NCBI GenBank assembly: GCA_038142005.1
Contig: JAYQJE010000004.1
Span: 124,001 to 188,000, forward strand
Source: SHAN690 sp023262195
GTDB taxonomy: Bacteria; Bacteroidota; Bacteroidia; Flavobacteriales_G; Salibacteraceae
Direction of reading: 5' to 3'
DNA: 64,000 bases
The notes below the pieces were generated by a model. The model had not been told where the DNA came from. It ran no database searches and saw only the letters and a list, made by a program, of their open reading frames with translations. Each line of letters opens with the position of its first letter. Positions within the stretch are counted from its first letter, which is position 1. The translations under genes and the position numbers were made by a program. Positions 37,375-47,425 of this stretch are shown here, piece after piece.

Positions 37375-38786
37375 ATAGATGGCTTCAGCGCATAAAGTAC
37401 ATTGTAAGTGACGCCATAAGTGCCTCACTAGCCTACGCTGCGGTTTTCACCTTTCGAAAAGTAGTGATTGAGTCACAAACGATTGGCGAAAACTGGGCAG
37501 AAGTTTATCACTCAAAATTTTGGTTTAGTTTACTCGCTATTGTTGGCTTTTGGCTTACCCTTTATACCCTAACCGGACAGTACAAAAGCATTTACAGAAG
37601 ATCCAGGCTAAAAGAGTTCGTACAAACATTTTCTTTGAGCTTATTTGGGTCGGTATTCTTGTTTTTCTCCATCATACTTGATGATTACATAGAAAACTAC
37701 AAAAATTATTACTTGACCTTTTCTATTCTGTTTGGTTCGCATTTCTTTCTAACTGCTACAGGCCGAGTGATTTTGTCTACGATCACCGCGCGTAAAATTC
37801 ATAGTAGAAAGCTCGGGTTTAACACTCTAATGATTGGAAGCAACGAAAATGCACTACGACTTTACGAGGAGCTTAATTCTCAAAGAAAGAGTTCGGGTTT
37901 TAAATTCATTGGTTTCGTTCACATAAATGGTGGAAAAGACCACGCGTTGCATGGAGTGCTGGAGCATCTTGGTCATTTGCGTGAAATTGATTCTGTCATT
38001 GAAAAATATAAGGTTGAAGATGCCATCATTGCGCTTGAAAGTAATGAGCACGATAAGATTGGACAGATTTTAAATGCGCTTGACGGGAGTAAAGTGAATG
38101 TCAAAATCATACCTAAGATGTATGACATTATGAGCGGAAGGGTGCGTATGTCTTCCATATTTGGAGCACCGCTGATCGACATTAATCAGGAAATCATGCC
38201 TGAGTGGCAGCAAAATGTAAAGCGCTTAATGGATATCGTCTTGTCATTTTTCGCGCTCCTCCTTTTATCACCAGTATATTTGATCGTGGGGCTTATTGTA
38301 AAGCTTACCTCAAAAGGCCCAATCATTTACAGCCACGAGAGGATAGGAATTTATTCTAAGCCTTTCACTATTTACAAATTTCGATCGATGCGTGTAGATG
38401 CTGAAAAGCATGGTCCTGCCCTATCAAGCGAAGACGATGATCGAATTACTCCTTTTGGCAAATTTCTTAGGCGATCACGGTTGGATGAAATCCCTCAGTT
38501 TTACAACGTGTTGGTGGGTGACATGAGCTTGGTGGGCCCAAGGCCCGAACGGCAGTTTTATATTGATAAAATCATCGAAAAAGCTCCACATTACAAACAC
38601 CTACAGAAAGTGCGCCCAGGTATCACCTCTTGGGGACAAGTAAAATTTGGATATGCCGAGAACGTGGATGAGATGATTGAGCGACTAAAGTTTGACATCC
38701 TTTATATTGAAAACATGTCCCTCCTTGTGGATATGAAAATCTTAATACACACTATCCTTATTGTGCTGCAAGGGCGCGGTAAGTAA
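37371..38786 (+). CDS. Undecaprenyl-phosphate sugar phosphotransferase (polyprenyl glycosylphosphotransferase)
   Basis: 471 residues of the WbaP/WcaJ type. An N-terminal four-helix membrane region (AYAAVFTFRKV; FSLLAIVGFWLTLYTL) leads to a CoA-binding-like domain (NTLMIGSNENALRLYEEL) and a C-terminal bacterial sugar transferase domain with KRLMDIVLSFFALLLLSPVY, TIYKFRSMRVDAEKHGPALS, FGKFLRRSRLDEIPQFYNVL and MSLVGPRPERQFY. It transfers the first sugar phosphate to undecaprenyl phosphate to start exopolysaccharide or O-antigen repeat synthesis. No glycosyltransferases follow inside the window. Confidence 0.93.
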   Translation: MNRWLQRIKYIVSDAISASLAYAAVFTFRKVVIESQTIGENWAEVYHSKFWFSLLAIVGFWLTLYTLTGQYKSIYRRSRLKEFVQTFSLSLFGSVFLFFSIILDDYIENYKNYYLTFSILFGSHFFLTATGRVILSTITARKIHSRKLGFNTLMIGSNENALRLYEELNSQRKSSGFKFIGFVHINGGKDHALHGVLEHLGHLREIDSVIEKYKVEDAIIALESNEHDKIGQILNALDGSKVNVKIIPKMYDIMSGRVRMSSIFGAPLIDINQEIMPEWQQNVKRLMDIVLSFFALLLLSPVYLIVGLIVKLTSKGPIIYSHERIGIYSKPFTIYKFRSMRVDAEKHGPALSSEDDDRITPFGKFLRRSRLDEIPQFYNVLVGDMSLVGPRPERQFYIDKIIEKAPHYKHLQKVRPGITSWGQVKFGYAENVDEMIERLKFDILYIENMSLLVDMKILIHTILIVLQGRGK

Positions 38787-38796
38787 GCATATTTAT

Positions 38797-40011
38797 TTAG
38801 GCCCGCCTATTTGCCAACAGCAAAGGCGCTTTACCATTGAATGGATTACTTCTACTGATCGTTCGTGCGCCAATACCTGAAGCACGCAATACTGCACGGT
38901 CACCAAAGCGTTCTCTAATGCTATCCATTGCTTGATAAAGGTTGATATACTCTTCAGTGTCTTCAAAGAGATTGATTTGATATCCCCCGCCTACGAGATG
39001 ACTATAACGCACCCCTATTAACCGCACTAGCAGCCTCCGTTTATAGACTTTTTCAAACAACTCCATAACCTTAGCAATGAGTATATGATCTGCAGAAGTG
39101 TAAGGAATACGGCACTGCAGTGTTTGTGTTTGAAAATCGGAGTAGCGGATTTTGACGGTGACACAAGCCGTAAGTTTTTTGCCTCGCCTAAGCTGAAAAG
39201 CTAAATTCTCAGCCATAGCTAGCATTATACCTTTTAACTTATTGATGTCTGTAGTATCCCTATCAAATGTGCGCTCAGTGCTGATACTCTTGCGCTCGTT
39301 AAAGGCTATTACAGGGGTTGCGTCAATACCATTCGCTTTTTTCCAGAGTGTGCGGCCATGCTGACCAAGTACATTCTCCATCAAATCCATGGGCATATCT
39401 TGCACTGTCTTTATTTGCTTAATGCCCAAATTGCGTAGCGTTTGGTAGGTCTTCGCTCCTACCATTGGGATCTTTCTTACCGAAAGTGGAGCTAAGAAAT
39501 TCTTTTCATACCCATGAGCGATCTCCAATTGATTATTCGGCTTTGCCTCACCTGTAGCCACCTTAGAAACTGTTTTGTTTATTGACAACCCAAACGAATT
39601 GGGTAATCCAGTCTCTCGAATAATTTTCTGCCGAACCTCACTTGCCAATTTAGCGCACCCAAAAAACCGATCCATCCCAGTCATGTCTGCATAAAACTCA
39701 TCGATGGATGACTTCTCAAATAGCGGCACTTCTTCTTTTATGATCTCCGTGACCATATCCGAATATTTCGAATACGTCATGCTGTTCCCTTTGATCACTA
39801 CAGCCTCTGGACACAACTCTCTTGCCATCTTCATGGGCATGGCCGAATGGATGCCAAAAGCACGTGCTTCATAACTGCAAGAGGCCACTACTCCCCTATC
39901 CGTAGTGCCTCCGATAAGTACAGGCTTCCCGTTGAGTCGAGAATCGATCAACCGCTCTACCGACACAAAGAATGAGTCTAAATCGAGATGTAATATGTGT
40001 TTTTTGTCCAC
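38797..40011 (-). CDS. dinB: DNA polymerase IV (Y-family)
   Basis: 404 residues. Catalytic carboxylates are in HLDLDSFFVSVERL (about residue 8-10) and SSIDEFYADMTG (about 100-112). YEARAFGIHSAMPM is the Y-family fingerprint, and NKTVSKVATGEAKPN and the helix-hairpin-helix region PMVGAKTYQTLRNLGIKQIK follow. It copies past DNA lesions with low fidelity. No beta-clamp-binding motif is obvious to me at the C-terminus (NPFNGKAPLLLANRRA). Convergent with the sugar transferase gene. Confidence 0.93.
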   Translation of the reverse strand: MDKKHILHLDLDSFFVSVERLIDSRLNGKPVLIGGTTDRGVVASCSYEARAFGIHSAMPMKMARELCPEAVVIKGNSMTYSKYSDMVTEIIKEEVPLFEKSSIDEFYADMTGMDRFFGCAKLASEVRQKIIRETGLPNSFGLSINKTVSKVATGEAKPNNQLEIAHGYEKNFLAPLSVRKIPMVGAKTYQTLRNLGIKQIKTVQDMPMDLMENVLGQHGRTLWKKANGIDATPVIAFNERKSISTERTFDRDTTDINKLKGIMLAMAENLAFQLRRGKKLTACVTVKIRYSDFQTQTLQCRIPYTSADHILIAKVMELFEKVYKRRLLVRLIGVRYSHLVGGGYQINLFEDTEEYINLYQAMDSIRERFGDRAVLRASGIGARTISRSNPFNGKAPLLLANRRA

Positions 40012-40086
40012 GTCTTGCCGAGATTACTTAGCAAGGCGAAAGGTAAAAATTAGATTACTTAAATTTTTAGTATTCTATATTTTTTA

Positions 40087-41604
40087 TCAAAAACCTTGAA
40101 CCTCTGGCTGGCGATAGCGCCACAGCTTTTGAAGTACCTTAAGTTCGTAAGGAAACTTATAAATCCTATTTTGATATCGAATCTTGGCCAGTAACTTAAT
40201 GAGCGACCGCTGACCTTGACTCATTCGTATATCACTTACCGTAGGGTAAGCTGCATTGAGCACTGTCTCGAAATTTTTAATCTTATCAACCATTTCAGGC
40301 GTTAGCCAAGGTGTCAATGGATTCTTTCTTAAATCAAAATTCTCCCAGTCAGCATTCAACCAATCTTCCAGCTTTTCAGGAAATCTGAATCCAGCATCAA
40401 GCACAGAGTCAAACATTTCTGACCCCTCGGTAGGCACTGGACTGTATATGTAAATGATGATTTCTGTATCAGGGTTCACCTCTTTTACTTGTCGAATAAA
40501 ATCGATATCCGCATCAATTTGACTCATCACTTCTTCTTCCGTATCGGCAGGGCAGCCAAGTACAAAACTGTATTCAGGAATGATATCAAACTTTTTCATG
40601 CGTGCTGCAAATTCCAAAATTTGAGCGGCAGATTGCGTACCTCCTTTATCCATTTTCTTCAGCACTTCATCGTTTCCCGTTTCAGCACCAAAAAAGATCA
40701 TCTTGCAACCTGCTTCGCGCATCAAAGCCAAGCTTTCATCCTTGTATTTATCGATGGTATCTATGCGGCCTTCACCCCACCAAACCATATTTTCATCCTT
40801 GATTAGTTTGCTAAACTCTACCGTACGTTTTTCTGAAACGAAAAAATTATTGTCATGAAATTCGATGGCATCAGCACCCCAAGTTTCTTTCACGTATTTG
40901 ACATCTCGATAAATATTCTCGGCACTCATGCCCTTCCACCGAGCCTGATAGATCGGCACCACAGCACAAAAAGAGCAGGTAAACGGACATCCAAAGCTGC
41001 TGTGATAGGCCAGTGTCTTTTCTCCTAAATATGTTTTGCCGAGATACTGATCCATGGAGTAATGCTCGTTCAGCTTATCATAGCACATCCGAGGCAATTT
41101 GTTGTAGTCAATCAAATCATCTTTTGGAGTCTTCACAAACTCTCCTTTGCTTTTAAAAATCAAATTTTTAATGGAGTGTATCGTTTCAGAACTCTTGTCT
41201 TCTCCTGATTCTAGCGCATCAAGAAGCTGAGGAAAAGCATAATCACCAGGACCGTTTACCACATAATCAACCCAGCCTGAATTGAGCACGGACTTATATT
41301 GATTGGAAGCAAAATAGCCACCCCAAACCATGGTTACATCGGGGTATTCTTGTCGAATGGTTTGCGTTAGAGGAATGGCCTGCTTAAGCTGAGGTCCAGG
41401 CATAACAGTGAATCCAACATACTTAAACTTGCCAGAATCTAGAAAAGACTTTAGCTTTCCCCATGGATTCACTTCCCGGTTTCCGTCTATAATTTCCCAC
41501 TCATACTTACCATCAATAGCAGCTGCAACCTGCAATACAGAGTTAGGTACGCGGTATTTTTTATCGGCACTTCGCGGATTGAAAAGAAGAACTCCTGATG
41601 TCAT
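40087..41604 (-). CDS. B12-binding domain radical SAM protein
   Basis: 505 residues. An N-terminal cobalamin-binding-like Rossmann domain (about 1-145; YVGFTVMPGPQLKQAI, TMVWGGYFASNQY) is followed by a radical SAM domain with the 4Fe-4S ligands in SFGCPFTCSFCAVVP (CxxxCxxC, about residue 207). GAETGNDEVLKKMDKGG and YSFVLGCPADTEEEVM follow, and then a helical C-terminal domain. Related enzymes methylate or rearrange unactivated carbons in lipids, tetrapyrroles or natural products. Neighbours give no clue to the substrate. The frame is intact. Confidence 0.87.
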   Translation of the reverse strand: MTSGVLLFNPRSADKKYRVPNSVLQVAAAIDGKYEWEIIDGNREVNPWGKLKSFLDSGKFKYVGFTVMPGPQLKQAIPLTQTIRQEYPDVTMVWGGYFASNQYKSVLNSGWVDYVVNGPGDYAFPQLLDALESGEDKSSETIHSIKNLIFKSKGEFVKTPKDDLIDYNKLPRMCYDKLNEHYSMDQYLGKTYLGEKTLAYHSSFGCPFTCSFCAVVPIYQARWKGMSAENIYRDVKYVKETWGADAIEFHDNNFFVSEKRTVEFSKLIKDENMVWWGEGRIDTIDKYKDESLALMREAGCKMIFFGAETGNDEVLKKMDKGGTQSAAQILEFAARMKKFDIIPEYSFVLGCPADTEEEVMSQIDADIDFIRQVKEVNPDTEIIIYIYSPVPTEGSEMFDSVLDAGFRFPEKLEDWLNADWENFDLRKNPLTPWLTPEMVDKIKNFETVLNAAYPTVSDIRMSQGQRSLIKLLAKIRYQNRIYKFPYELKVLQKLWRYRQPEVQGF

Positions 41605-41652
41605 TAGCAGCGGTAAAGTAACACATGAATTTTAAAACATGTGTACCTACAC

Positions 41653-43811
41653 TTAATTTGACAGCTTCATTTCGTCTACTAAGTGCCCAGCTCCCGCAAA
41701 CTTATCCATGATGAAGAGCACGTAACGGATATCTACAGTAATATTTCGGCAGATCTGTGGATTAAACATGATGTCGCTCATGGTGCTTTCCCAAGTGCGG
41801 TCAAAGTTTAAACCAATCAAGTGTCCATCCGCATTAATTACTGGACTTCCACTATTGCCACCTGATGTGTGATTACTTGAAATGAAGCATACCCGCATAT
41901 CACCGGATTTGTCGGCATATTTTCCATAATCCTGATTTGCGTGTAGTTCTTTCAACTTTTCTGGAAGAGCATACTCGTAGCTCAAAGAATCTTCTTTTGC
42001 GATAACCCCATCTAAGGTGGTATAATGCAAATACTCTGCCCCATCAAATGGCTCGTACCCCTCAACCTTGCCGAATGAAATCCGCAAAGTTCCATTGGCA
42101 TCCGGATAGTACGTTCGCTCACTTAGCACCTCTTTTTGAGCGGCCATCCAAACTCTCATTAAGCTGTCTTTTTGTGGCACAAACTGTTGTAAGATGGGGC
42201 GTGTAAATGAAAAGTAGTGGTCGTAGATGCGCTGACCAAAAGCATATGCTGGGTCTTTCTCAATCTTTTTGTAATCCTTGCGTTTGAAATTATCAAGAAA
42301 CTCACGCATATCTGATTCACTATCAAACATGCTTTGCGCATATATACGCTCGACAAATTCCTCGTTAGATTCGTTTTTCTTTTTCAAGCCAACCGTATAA
42401 AGTACCGACTGTGGAGAATCCATGAAATAATCTATTTGGGCCTTCATAATGTCCATATCAACCTGTGGCTGATAGTTTTTAAAATAGCCCAAAGCCTTCT
42501 TATTCTCAACCCATTCTGCAATTTCTTCATCGCTCACCGACTCATCTTGACACATCGTAACCAATTCTTTGAACCCTGCCGAAAATCTCAGTATCTCAGG
42601 TCCCATAAAATAAAATTCAATAAAATACTGCCTGCTCATTTCAGCCATTTTGCTCTGTAAAATGGCTGAAGAATACTCAAGCAACAAACCGCTGTATTTT
42701 TCATTCCACTCAGGATTATCAGCGATTCGCTGTTCGAAAAGCTGCTCTATAGAGTCTTTTATGGAAATGGCATTGAGCCTTTTCAATCCACGACTCTGGC
42801 CAATCCATTTTTTATATGCATTACTGATCCTACTCTGCTTTGCCGCATATTGAATTTTGACTAGCTCATCTTCTCTCATAGCTTCATCAATGACAGAAAG
42901 GCTGGCTTCTCTCATTCTTATTCTTAGCGGATTGATATCGGCCAACACCTGCTCAACTTCGGTGCTCGTGATAAAATTTTCTGTTCTGCCTGGAAAACCA
43001 TAAACGAGTGTGAAATCATTTTCTTCTACCCCTTTAAGCTCACAGGTAGGAAGTGGTTTGGGGTATAAGGCACATTATCTTCGCTATAATCAGCGGGTTT
43101 GTTGTCACTCTTGGCGTAGATTCTAAATACACTAAAATCACCAGTATGCCTTGGCCAAACCCAGTTATCTGTATCAAAACCGTATTTACCAATACTTGAG
43201 GGTGGCGCACCTACAAGCCGTATATCTTTAAACACTTCTACAATGAACAGCAACATTTGATTGCCATGATAAAAGGGTTTGATGTATGCTGAATATCCTG
43301 TCTTCTCTTTAACTTCCGCTATGATCTTTTCGCTTTGCTCCTTAATGTGAGCGCTTCGTTGAACTTCAGTTGCGTCCACAGGTAAGTCTTTTAGCACATC
43401 ATTTGTCACATCTCTAATCTCCTTGATGATGGTAGCATCCATATTTGGGTTCGCCAGCTCTTCTTCTAAGCTTCCTGCCCAAAAGCCATCTTCTAAATAG
43501 TTGTTTTCGAGGGTACTGTGCGATTGAATTCGGCCGTAGCCACAGTGATGATTGGTCAATAAAAGTCCTTTGCCACTCACCAATACTGACGTACATCCAC
43601 CGTTAAAGTGAACCACTGCATCTTTTATCGAGCTTTTGTTTATTGCGTATAAGTCATCTACGGACACTTTCATACCCATGGATTGCATTTCATCTCCCAC
43701 AAGCTTTTTTATCATGGATGGAACCCACATCCCCTCTGTGGCATTACCATAATTGAATTGACCAATTAATATTGTAAGAACTAATATTCGATGTAACATA
43801 GATTTCAGCAT
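41653..43811 (-). CDS. S46-family serine peptidase (dipeptidyl-peptidase type), frame disrupted
   Basis: Secreted dipeptidyl peptidase of the DPP7/DPP11 family, which releases dipeptides from oligopeptides in the periplasm. The first frame (43026-43811) has a signal peptide and the catalytic His region GLLLTNHHCGYGRIQ. The second (41653-42948) has the catalytic Ser in SGGNSGSPVINADGHLIGLN. The joining segment KGVEENDFTLVYGFPGRTE lies in the second frame. One more G in the run at 43029-43032 joins them into about 718 residues, the family length. The residue two before the second His-region segment that decides P1 specificity (Gly or Arg/Asn) was not resolved. Confidence 0.9.
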
Positions 43812-43878
43812 ACCTAATTCAAATTATCTCGTCTGCAAAGAAGCATATTTGCATCTGCATACCTAACAAACTATCAAT

Positions 43879-46104
43879 ATGATTGCAAGAATTTGTTTGA
43901 CTCTCATCGCCATCATCACACTCTCCTTGAGCACTGTTGCTCAAAAAAATGAGAATAGTAAATTCACTACTGGTGTAAAATCAACCATAAAAGTTCAAGA
44001 GAAACTAGCTTCGGTAGCGGGTATTCCTCCTCAAGACCCATGGAATACAACCTTGCAGAAGGTAAAGATTTATCATGGCGATCCTGATTCAATTGACTTG
44101 ATGAAGGCGGTCAAACTTGCGAAGAAAGCTCAAGCTGAAATTGGCCTAGGCATAGACAAACCCGGCTCGAGAGAAGTAACACCAGAAATAGGAACAAGTA
44201 TGAGTGGCACAACCATGACCAACTCAACCCCGCCTGACAATACGGTAGCCATCTCCAATGCAGGTAGAATTGTAACGGTTGATAATGAAGATATTTCTTA
44301 CTTCAATAGCAATGGGAATTTTCTCGGGTCAAGCACCCATGGCAGCTTCTTTAGTGGTCTTACCACATCCAACCTTCTTTACGATCCAAGGGTTCTATAC
44401 GATGCCGATGAGGATCGATTCATTTACGTACTGCTAAATGGCAACAACTCAAGTGTTTCTCAAATATTTGTTTGTTTCTCCGAATCCAATAATCCATTTA
44501 TCGATGGCTGGCACATCTATTCTTTTGATGGCAATCCCCTAAACAACAATTGCTGGACTGATTATCCACACATTGGAATCACCGAAAATGAACTCTTCAT
44601 CACTGGAAATTTATTCAACAACAACAATAATTTTAATCAATCGATAGTTTGGCAAATCGACAAGAGTGAAGGCTATAACGGAGCATCCGTAAGCTGGGAC
44701 TATTGGGATGATATTTTCGATCCTTTTAGTAACAGAGCTTTTTCACTGGTGCCAGCGAGCCACGGCTATGGGACCAACTATGGCACGAATATGTATATGG
44801 TGAGCAACTACTCTGGCGGGGGAAATCGAATCTTTCTTTGGGAAATATCAGGAGACATGGATAGTAACCCTTCCATGACTGTTGAGTGGATTAGCTCCAC
44901 ATATGATGTTGCTGCCGATGGCAACCAAGCCGGATCAAACAACTTAGTGGATGTTGGAAATTGTAGAATGCAAAACGCATTTTACCTCAATGGAATAGTG
45001 CACTGCGTGCATGCCTCAGAATATTTAAACACCGCATACAGCGGAGTGTATTACTATCGAATTCCTGTGGATGATGCTAAAGATGGCACTCAGCGCACCG
45101 AGTTTGGACAATCGGGCTTTGATTATGCATATCCCAGTTTAGCCTCCTTTGGATTGAATGAGTGCGATCAAAGTGTAATGATTGGAGCATTGCGCACTGG
45201 TAGCACCATATTTCCTGAAATGCGCGTAATGAATTGTGATGAAGATATGCAATGGTCAAACTCAACACTGGTTTACGCAGGCGAAGGTCCTATTGTATTC
45301 TTAGGAGGCACCGAACGATGGGGTGACTACTCTGCAATGCAACGAAAGCACAATGCCAATGATCCTGAAATATGGTTTAGCGGTTGTTATCCAAATTCTG
45401 GCAATCGATGGCGCACGCGTATCGCGGAAATCAATGGCGACTATGAACCCGCTGAAATCCCAGTAGCAAGTTTCTCAAGCTCTGATTCGTCTGGAGAGCC
45501 ACAAGCATTCATCACCTTCACCGATCTCTCCACAGGTAATCCAGATTCATGGTTGTGGACGTTCGAAGGTGGCAATCCGCCCACTTCTAGTTCACAAAAT
45601 CAAATTGTATTCTACGGAGACACGGGAACCTTCGATGTTAAATTGGAAGTTTCCAACAATGGATGTACAGATTCTACCAGAATTGAGGACTTCATTACAA
45701 TAGCGTTAGCCGCTAGTGATACAGATACAGCAGTTATTGCCGGAGGTTTGACAGTGTATATTGTTGATGGTGATACTTTCGAGTTATTCGGTAATACACT
45801 CGTACCACTGAGTAGTGAAAATGAAGCCGAGGAGGAAAACTTTGAATCAAAGGTGTATCCTAATCCGGTATTAAATACTGATATGTTCTTTGCTGAATTC
45901 GAAACTCCCAATGGAGCGATGATTGAAGTTCAAATCTTTGACATGAATGGTCGCTTGGTAAAGGATTTACACAAAGACTATTCAAAGCCTGGAATTCATC
46001 GTATTGGTTTCAATAAATTGGCATTGGAAAGCGGCCAGTATTTCATGCATATTAAGTCAAACGATCAAATCATTTTGAATGAAAAAGTTATTGTTCAGCA
46101 TTAG
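43879..46104 (+). CDS. Secreted PKD-domain protein with T9SS type A sorting domain
   Basis: 741 residues. The signal peptide runs to STVAQ. The large central region (about 100-530, with NTVAISNAGRIVTVDNED and YGTNMYMVSNYSGGGNRIF) looks like a beta-propeller of unknown function. A PKD domain lies at about 535-610 (FTDLSTGNPDSWLWTFEGG), and a C-terminal sorting domain follows (SKVYPNPVLNTD onward; GRLVKDLHKDYSKPGIHRI). Members of this layout are exported by the T9SS and kept at the surface or released. The gene is intact and its end overlaps the next small lipoprotein gene by 26 nt. Confidence 0.85.
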   Translation: MIARICLTLIAIITLSLSTVAQKNENSKFTTGVKSTIKVQEKLASVAGIPPQDPWNTTLQKVKIYHGDPDSIDLMKAVKLAKKAQAEIGLGIDKPGSREVTPEIGTSMSGTTMTNSTPPDNTVAISNAGRIVTVDNEDISYFNSNGNFLGSSTHGSFFSGLTTSNLLYDPRVLYDADEDRFIYVLLNGNNSSVSQIFVCFSESNNPFIDGWHIYSFDGNPLNNNCWTDYPHIGITENELFITGNLFNNNNNFNQSIVWQIDKSEGYNGASVSWDYWDDIFDPFSNRAFSLVPASHGYGTNYGTNMYMVSNYSGGGNRIFLWEISGDMDSNPSMTVEWISSTYDVAADGNQAGSNNLVDVGNCRMQNAFYLNGIVHCVHASEYLNTAYSGVYYYRIPVDDAKDGTQRTEFGQSGFDYAYPSLASFGLNECDQSVMIGALRTGSTIFPEMRVMNCDEDMQWSNSTLVYAGEGPIVFLGGTERWGDYSAMQRKHNANDPEIWFSGCYPNSGNRWRTRIAEINGDYEPAEIPVASFSSSDSSGEPQAFITFTDLSTGNPDSWLWTFEGGNPPTSSSQNQIVFYGDTGTFDVKLEVSNNGCTDSTRIEDFITIALAASDTDTAVIAGGLTVYIVDGDTFELFGNTLVPLSSENEAEEENFESKVYPNPVLNTDMFFAEFETPNGAMIEVQIFDMNGRLVKDLHKDYSKPGIHRIGFNKLALESGQYFMHIKSNDQIILNEKVIVQH

Positions 46105-46402
46105 TATCATAACCATTATGGTTAGTTGTGCCGACACCAAGAAACAAACTGGTGACAAAAAGCCAAATAAAACTGAAGAGGTCGAATCGAATAACGTTGC
46201 TCTGCCAGACGATTCACAGACTAAACCTGCGGCAAAGGTGAATGCTGACCAACCCAAAATCGAAAAATCTGGAGAGTCGATGGACACCCCTTCTCTTGAT
46301 GAAGCCCAAGAAGCTCAGGCACCTCAAGAAATTAAACACGGCAACCCTGATCAATCCCGGATTGACAGCATCAAGGCCGCCAAGCAAAAGGGTAAGAAAT
46401 AA
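46079..46402 (+). CDS. Small predicted lipoprotein
   Basis: 107 residues. The signal peptide MKKLLFSISIITIMVSC has a good lipobox. The mature part is a low-complexity hydrophilic sequence rich in Lys, Pro, Ala and Glu (TKKQTGDKKPNKTEEVESN) and ends KAAKQKGKK. It starts inside the last 26 nt of the PKD gene, which suggests translational coupling. No domain is recognised; it may be an envelope spacer or a minor lipoprotein. Confidence 0.6.
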   Translation: MKKLLFSISIITIMVSCADTKKQTGDKKPNKTEEVESNNVALPDDSQTKPAAKVNADQPKIEKSGESMDTPSLDEAQEAQAPQEIKHGNPDQSRIDSIKAAKQKGKK

Positions 46403-46436
46403 TCCATTTCGGAAGCAACCAAGAATAACAGTTAGT

Positions 46437-47126
46437 TTGAAAGGCTCGGTCACACGTTACATAATCTTATTTTTTCTTATGTCATTTGAATGGCTAAATG
46501 CCCAAAGCCCAACCATTATTTACATTGGAGATCCTCTGTGCAGCTGGTGTTATGCATTTGCTCCTGAAATATCCGAGGTAAAAGAAGCGCTACCAAATTA
46601 TGATTTCAAGCTCGTCTTAGGTGGCCTTCGGCCTGGAGGCACTGAGACCAATGCTGATTTAGGAGATTTTCTCGACCACCACTGGAAAGAAATTGAGCAA
46701 CGCACAGGAAAGCCATTTAATTATGATCGGTTAAAAGATGAAAGCTTAGTCTATGATACAGAACCCGCTTGTAGAGCCGTGGTAGTTGCTAGGTCAATGA
46801 AGCCAGAAATAGAGCTCGATTTCTTTAAGAATGTTCAGAAGCTATTCTATGTCGAAAGTGTTGATATACTAAGCGTAGATTCATACGCTGAGCTCGCAAA
46901 AAAGTATAATCTCGATGAAGGTGAGTATAGAACTCGTTTTTTATCCGAAGAAATGAAAATAGCCACTGCCAATGATTTTCGGCTTTCGAGCGAAATGGGC
47001 GTGAAGGGTTTTCCTTCGGTCATTTTAAAAACGGATAAAGGTCAATTCTACATGGTGTCAAACGGATACACCACCTCTGAAAAACTTTTGTCCACTATTA
47101 AAAAAGCAGTTCAGAAACAAGACTAA
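46437..47126 (+). CDS. DsbA-family thiol-disulfide oxidoreductase, exported
   Basis: About 229 residues. A CxxC motif in YIGDPLCSWCYAFAPEISEV (thioredoxin-fold active site) follows a likely signal peptide (RYIILFFLMSFEWLNAQ). The later MGVKGFPSVILKTDKGQFYM has the cis-Pro position of the fold. I choose the TTG at 46437 because it places a full signal peptide at the N-terminus. The ATG at 46479 would cut it short, and the open frame back to 46242 lies over the lipoprotein gene in another frame. The FrnE-like group is a close alternative. The protein probably helps oxidise or isomerise disulfides of exported proteins. Confidence 0.75.
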   Translation: MKGSVTRYIILFFLMSFEWLNAQSPTIIYIGDPLCSWCYAFAPEISEVKEALPNYDFKLVLGGLRPGGTETNADLGDFLDHHWKEIEQRTGKPFNYDRLKDESLVYDTEPACRAVVVARSMKPEIELDFFKNVQKLFYVESVDILSVDSYAELAKKYNLDEGEYRTRFLSEEMKIATANDFRLSSEMGVKGFPSVILKTDKGQFYMVSNGYTTSEKLLSTIKKAVQKQD

Positions 47127-47167
47127 GAGACTCAGAAATTTCAATAATTTAGAGCAAAATCGCACCT

Positions 47168-47386
47168 ATGAAACTTAAGGTATCATACTCAATGATGATG
47201 GTTTTCGCAACCATTTCAATAACCAACACAAGTTGCACTCGCTGTGAAACCTGTATATACAAGGTTGACACAGGCACTAATATTATTGAAGAACCTTTAG
47301 GCGAATATTGCGGTGATGAAATTAGAGCGCTAGAAAATCGAGAATACAATGACATTAGAGGCGATGCTCGAACCGAATGCGAATAA
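47168..47386 (+). CDS. Small exported Cys-containing protein, unknown function
   Basis: 72 residues with a hydrophobic N-terminus ending ISITNTSC, which could be a lipobox, and four further Cys residues (TRCETCIYKV, EYCGDE, TECE). No family is recognised. It lies between the DsbA-like gene and the XRE regulator on the same strand, and its stop falls 39 nt before the regulator start. The adjacent DsbA protein could form its disulfides, but this is only a guess from position. Confidence 0.5.
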   Translation: MKLKVSYSMMMVFATISITNTSCTRCETCIYKVDTGTNIIEEPLGEYCGDEIRALENREYNDIRGDARTECE

Positions 47387-47398
47387 GCTAAACTCTTT

Positions 47399-47406
47399 TA
47401 AATTTG
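47399..47406 (+). promoter_or_regulatory. Putative -7 element (TAAATTTG) of the XRE-S24 regulator gene
   Basis: TAAATTTG matches TAnnTTTG exactly and lies 19 nt before the ATG at 47426. No convincing TTG at -33 is seen. It follows closely on the stop of the small Cys-containing gene. Confidence 0.4.
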
Positions 47407-47425
47407 GCATTATAAAAATTTTAGC

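Noticed and set aside
37854..38182. Minus-strand frames inside the sugar transferase gene
   Set aside because: They lie opposite a well-supported intact coding frame and show no domain, signal or start context of their own.
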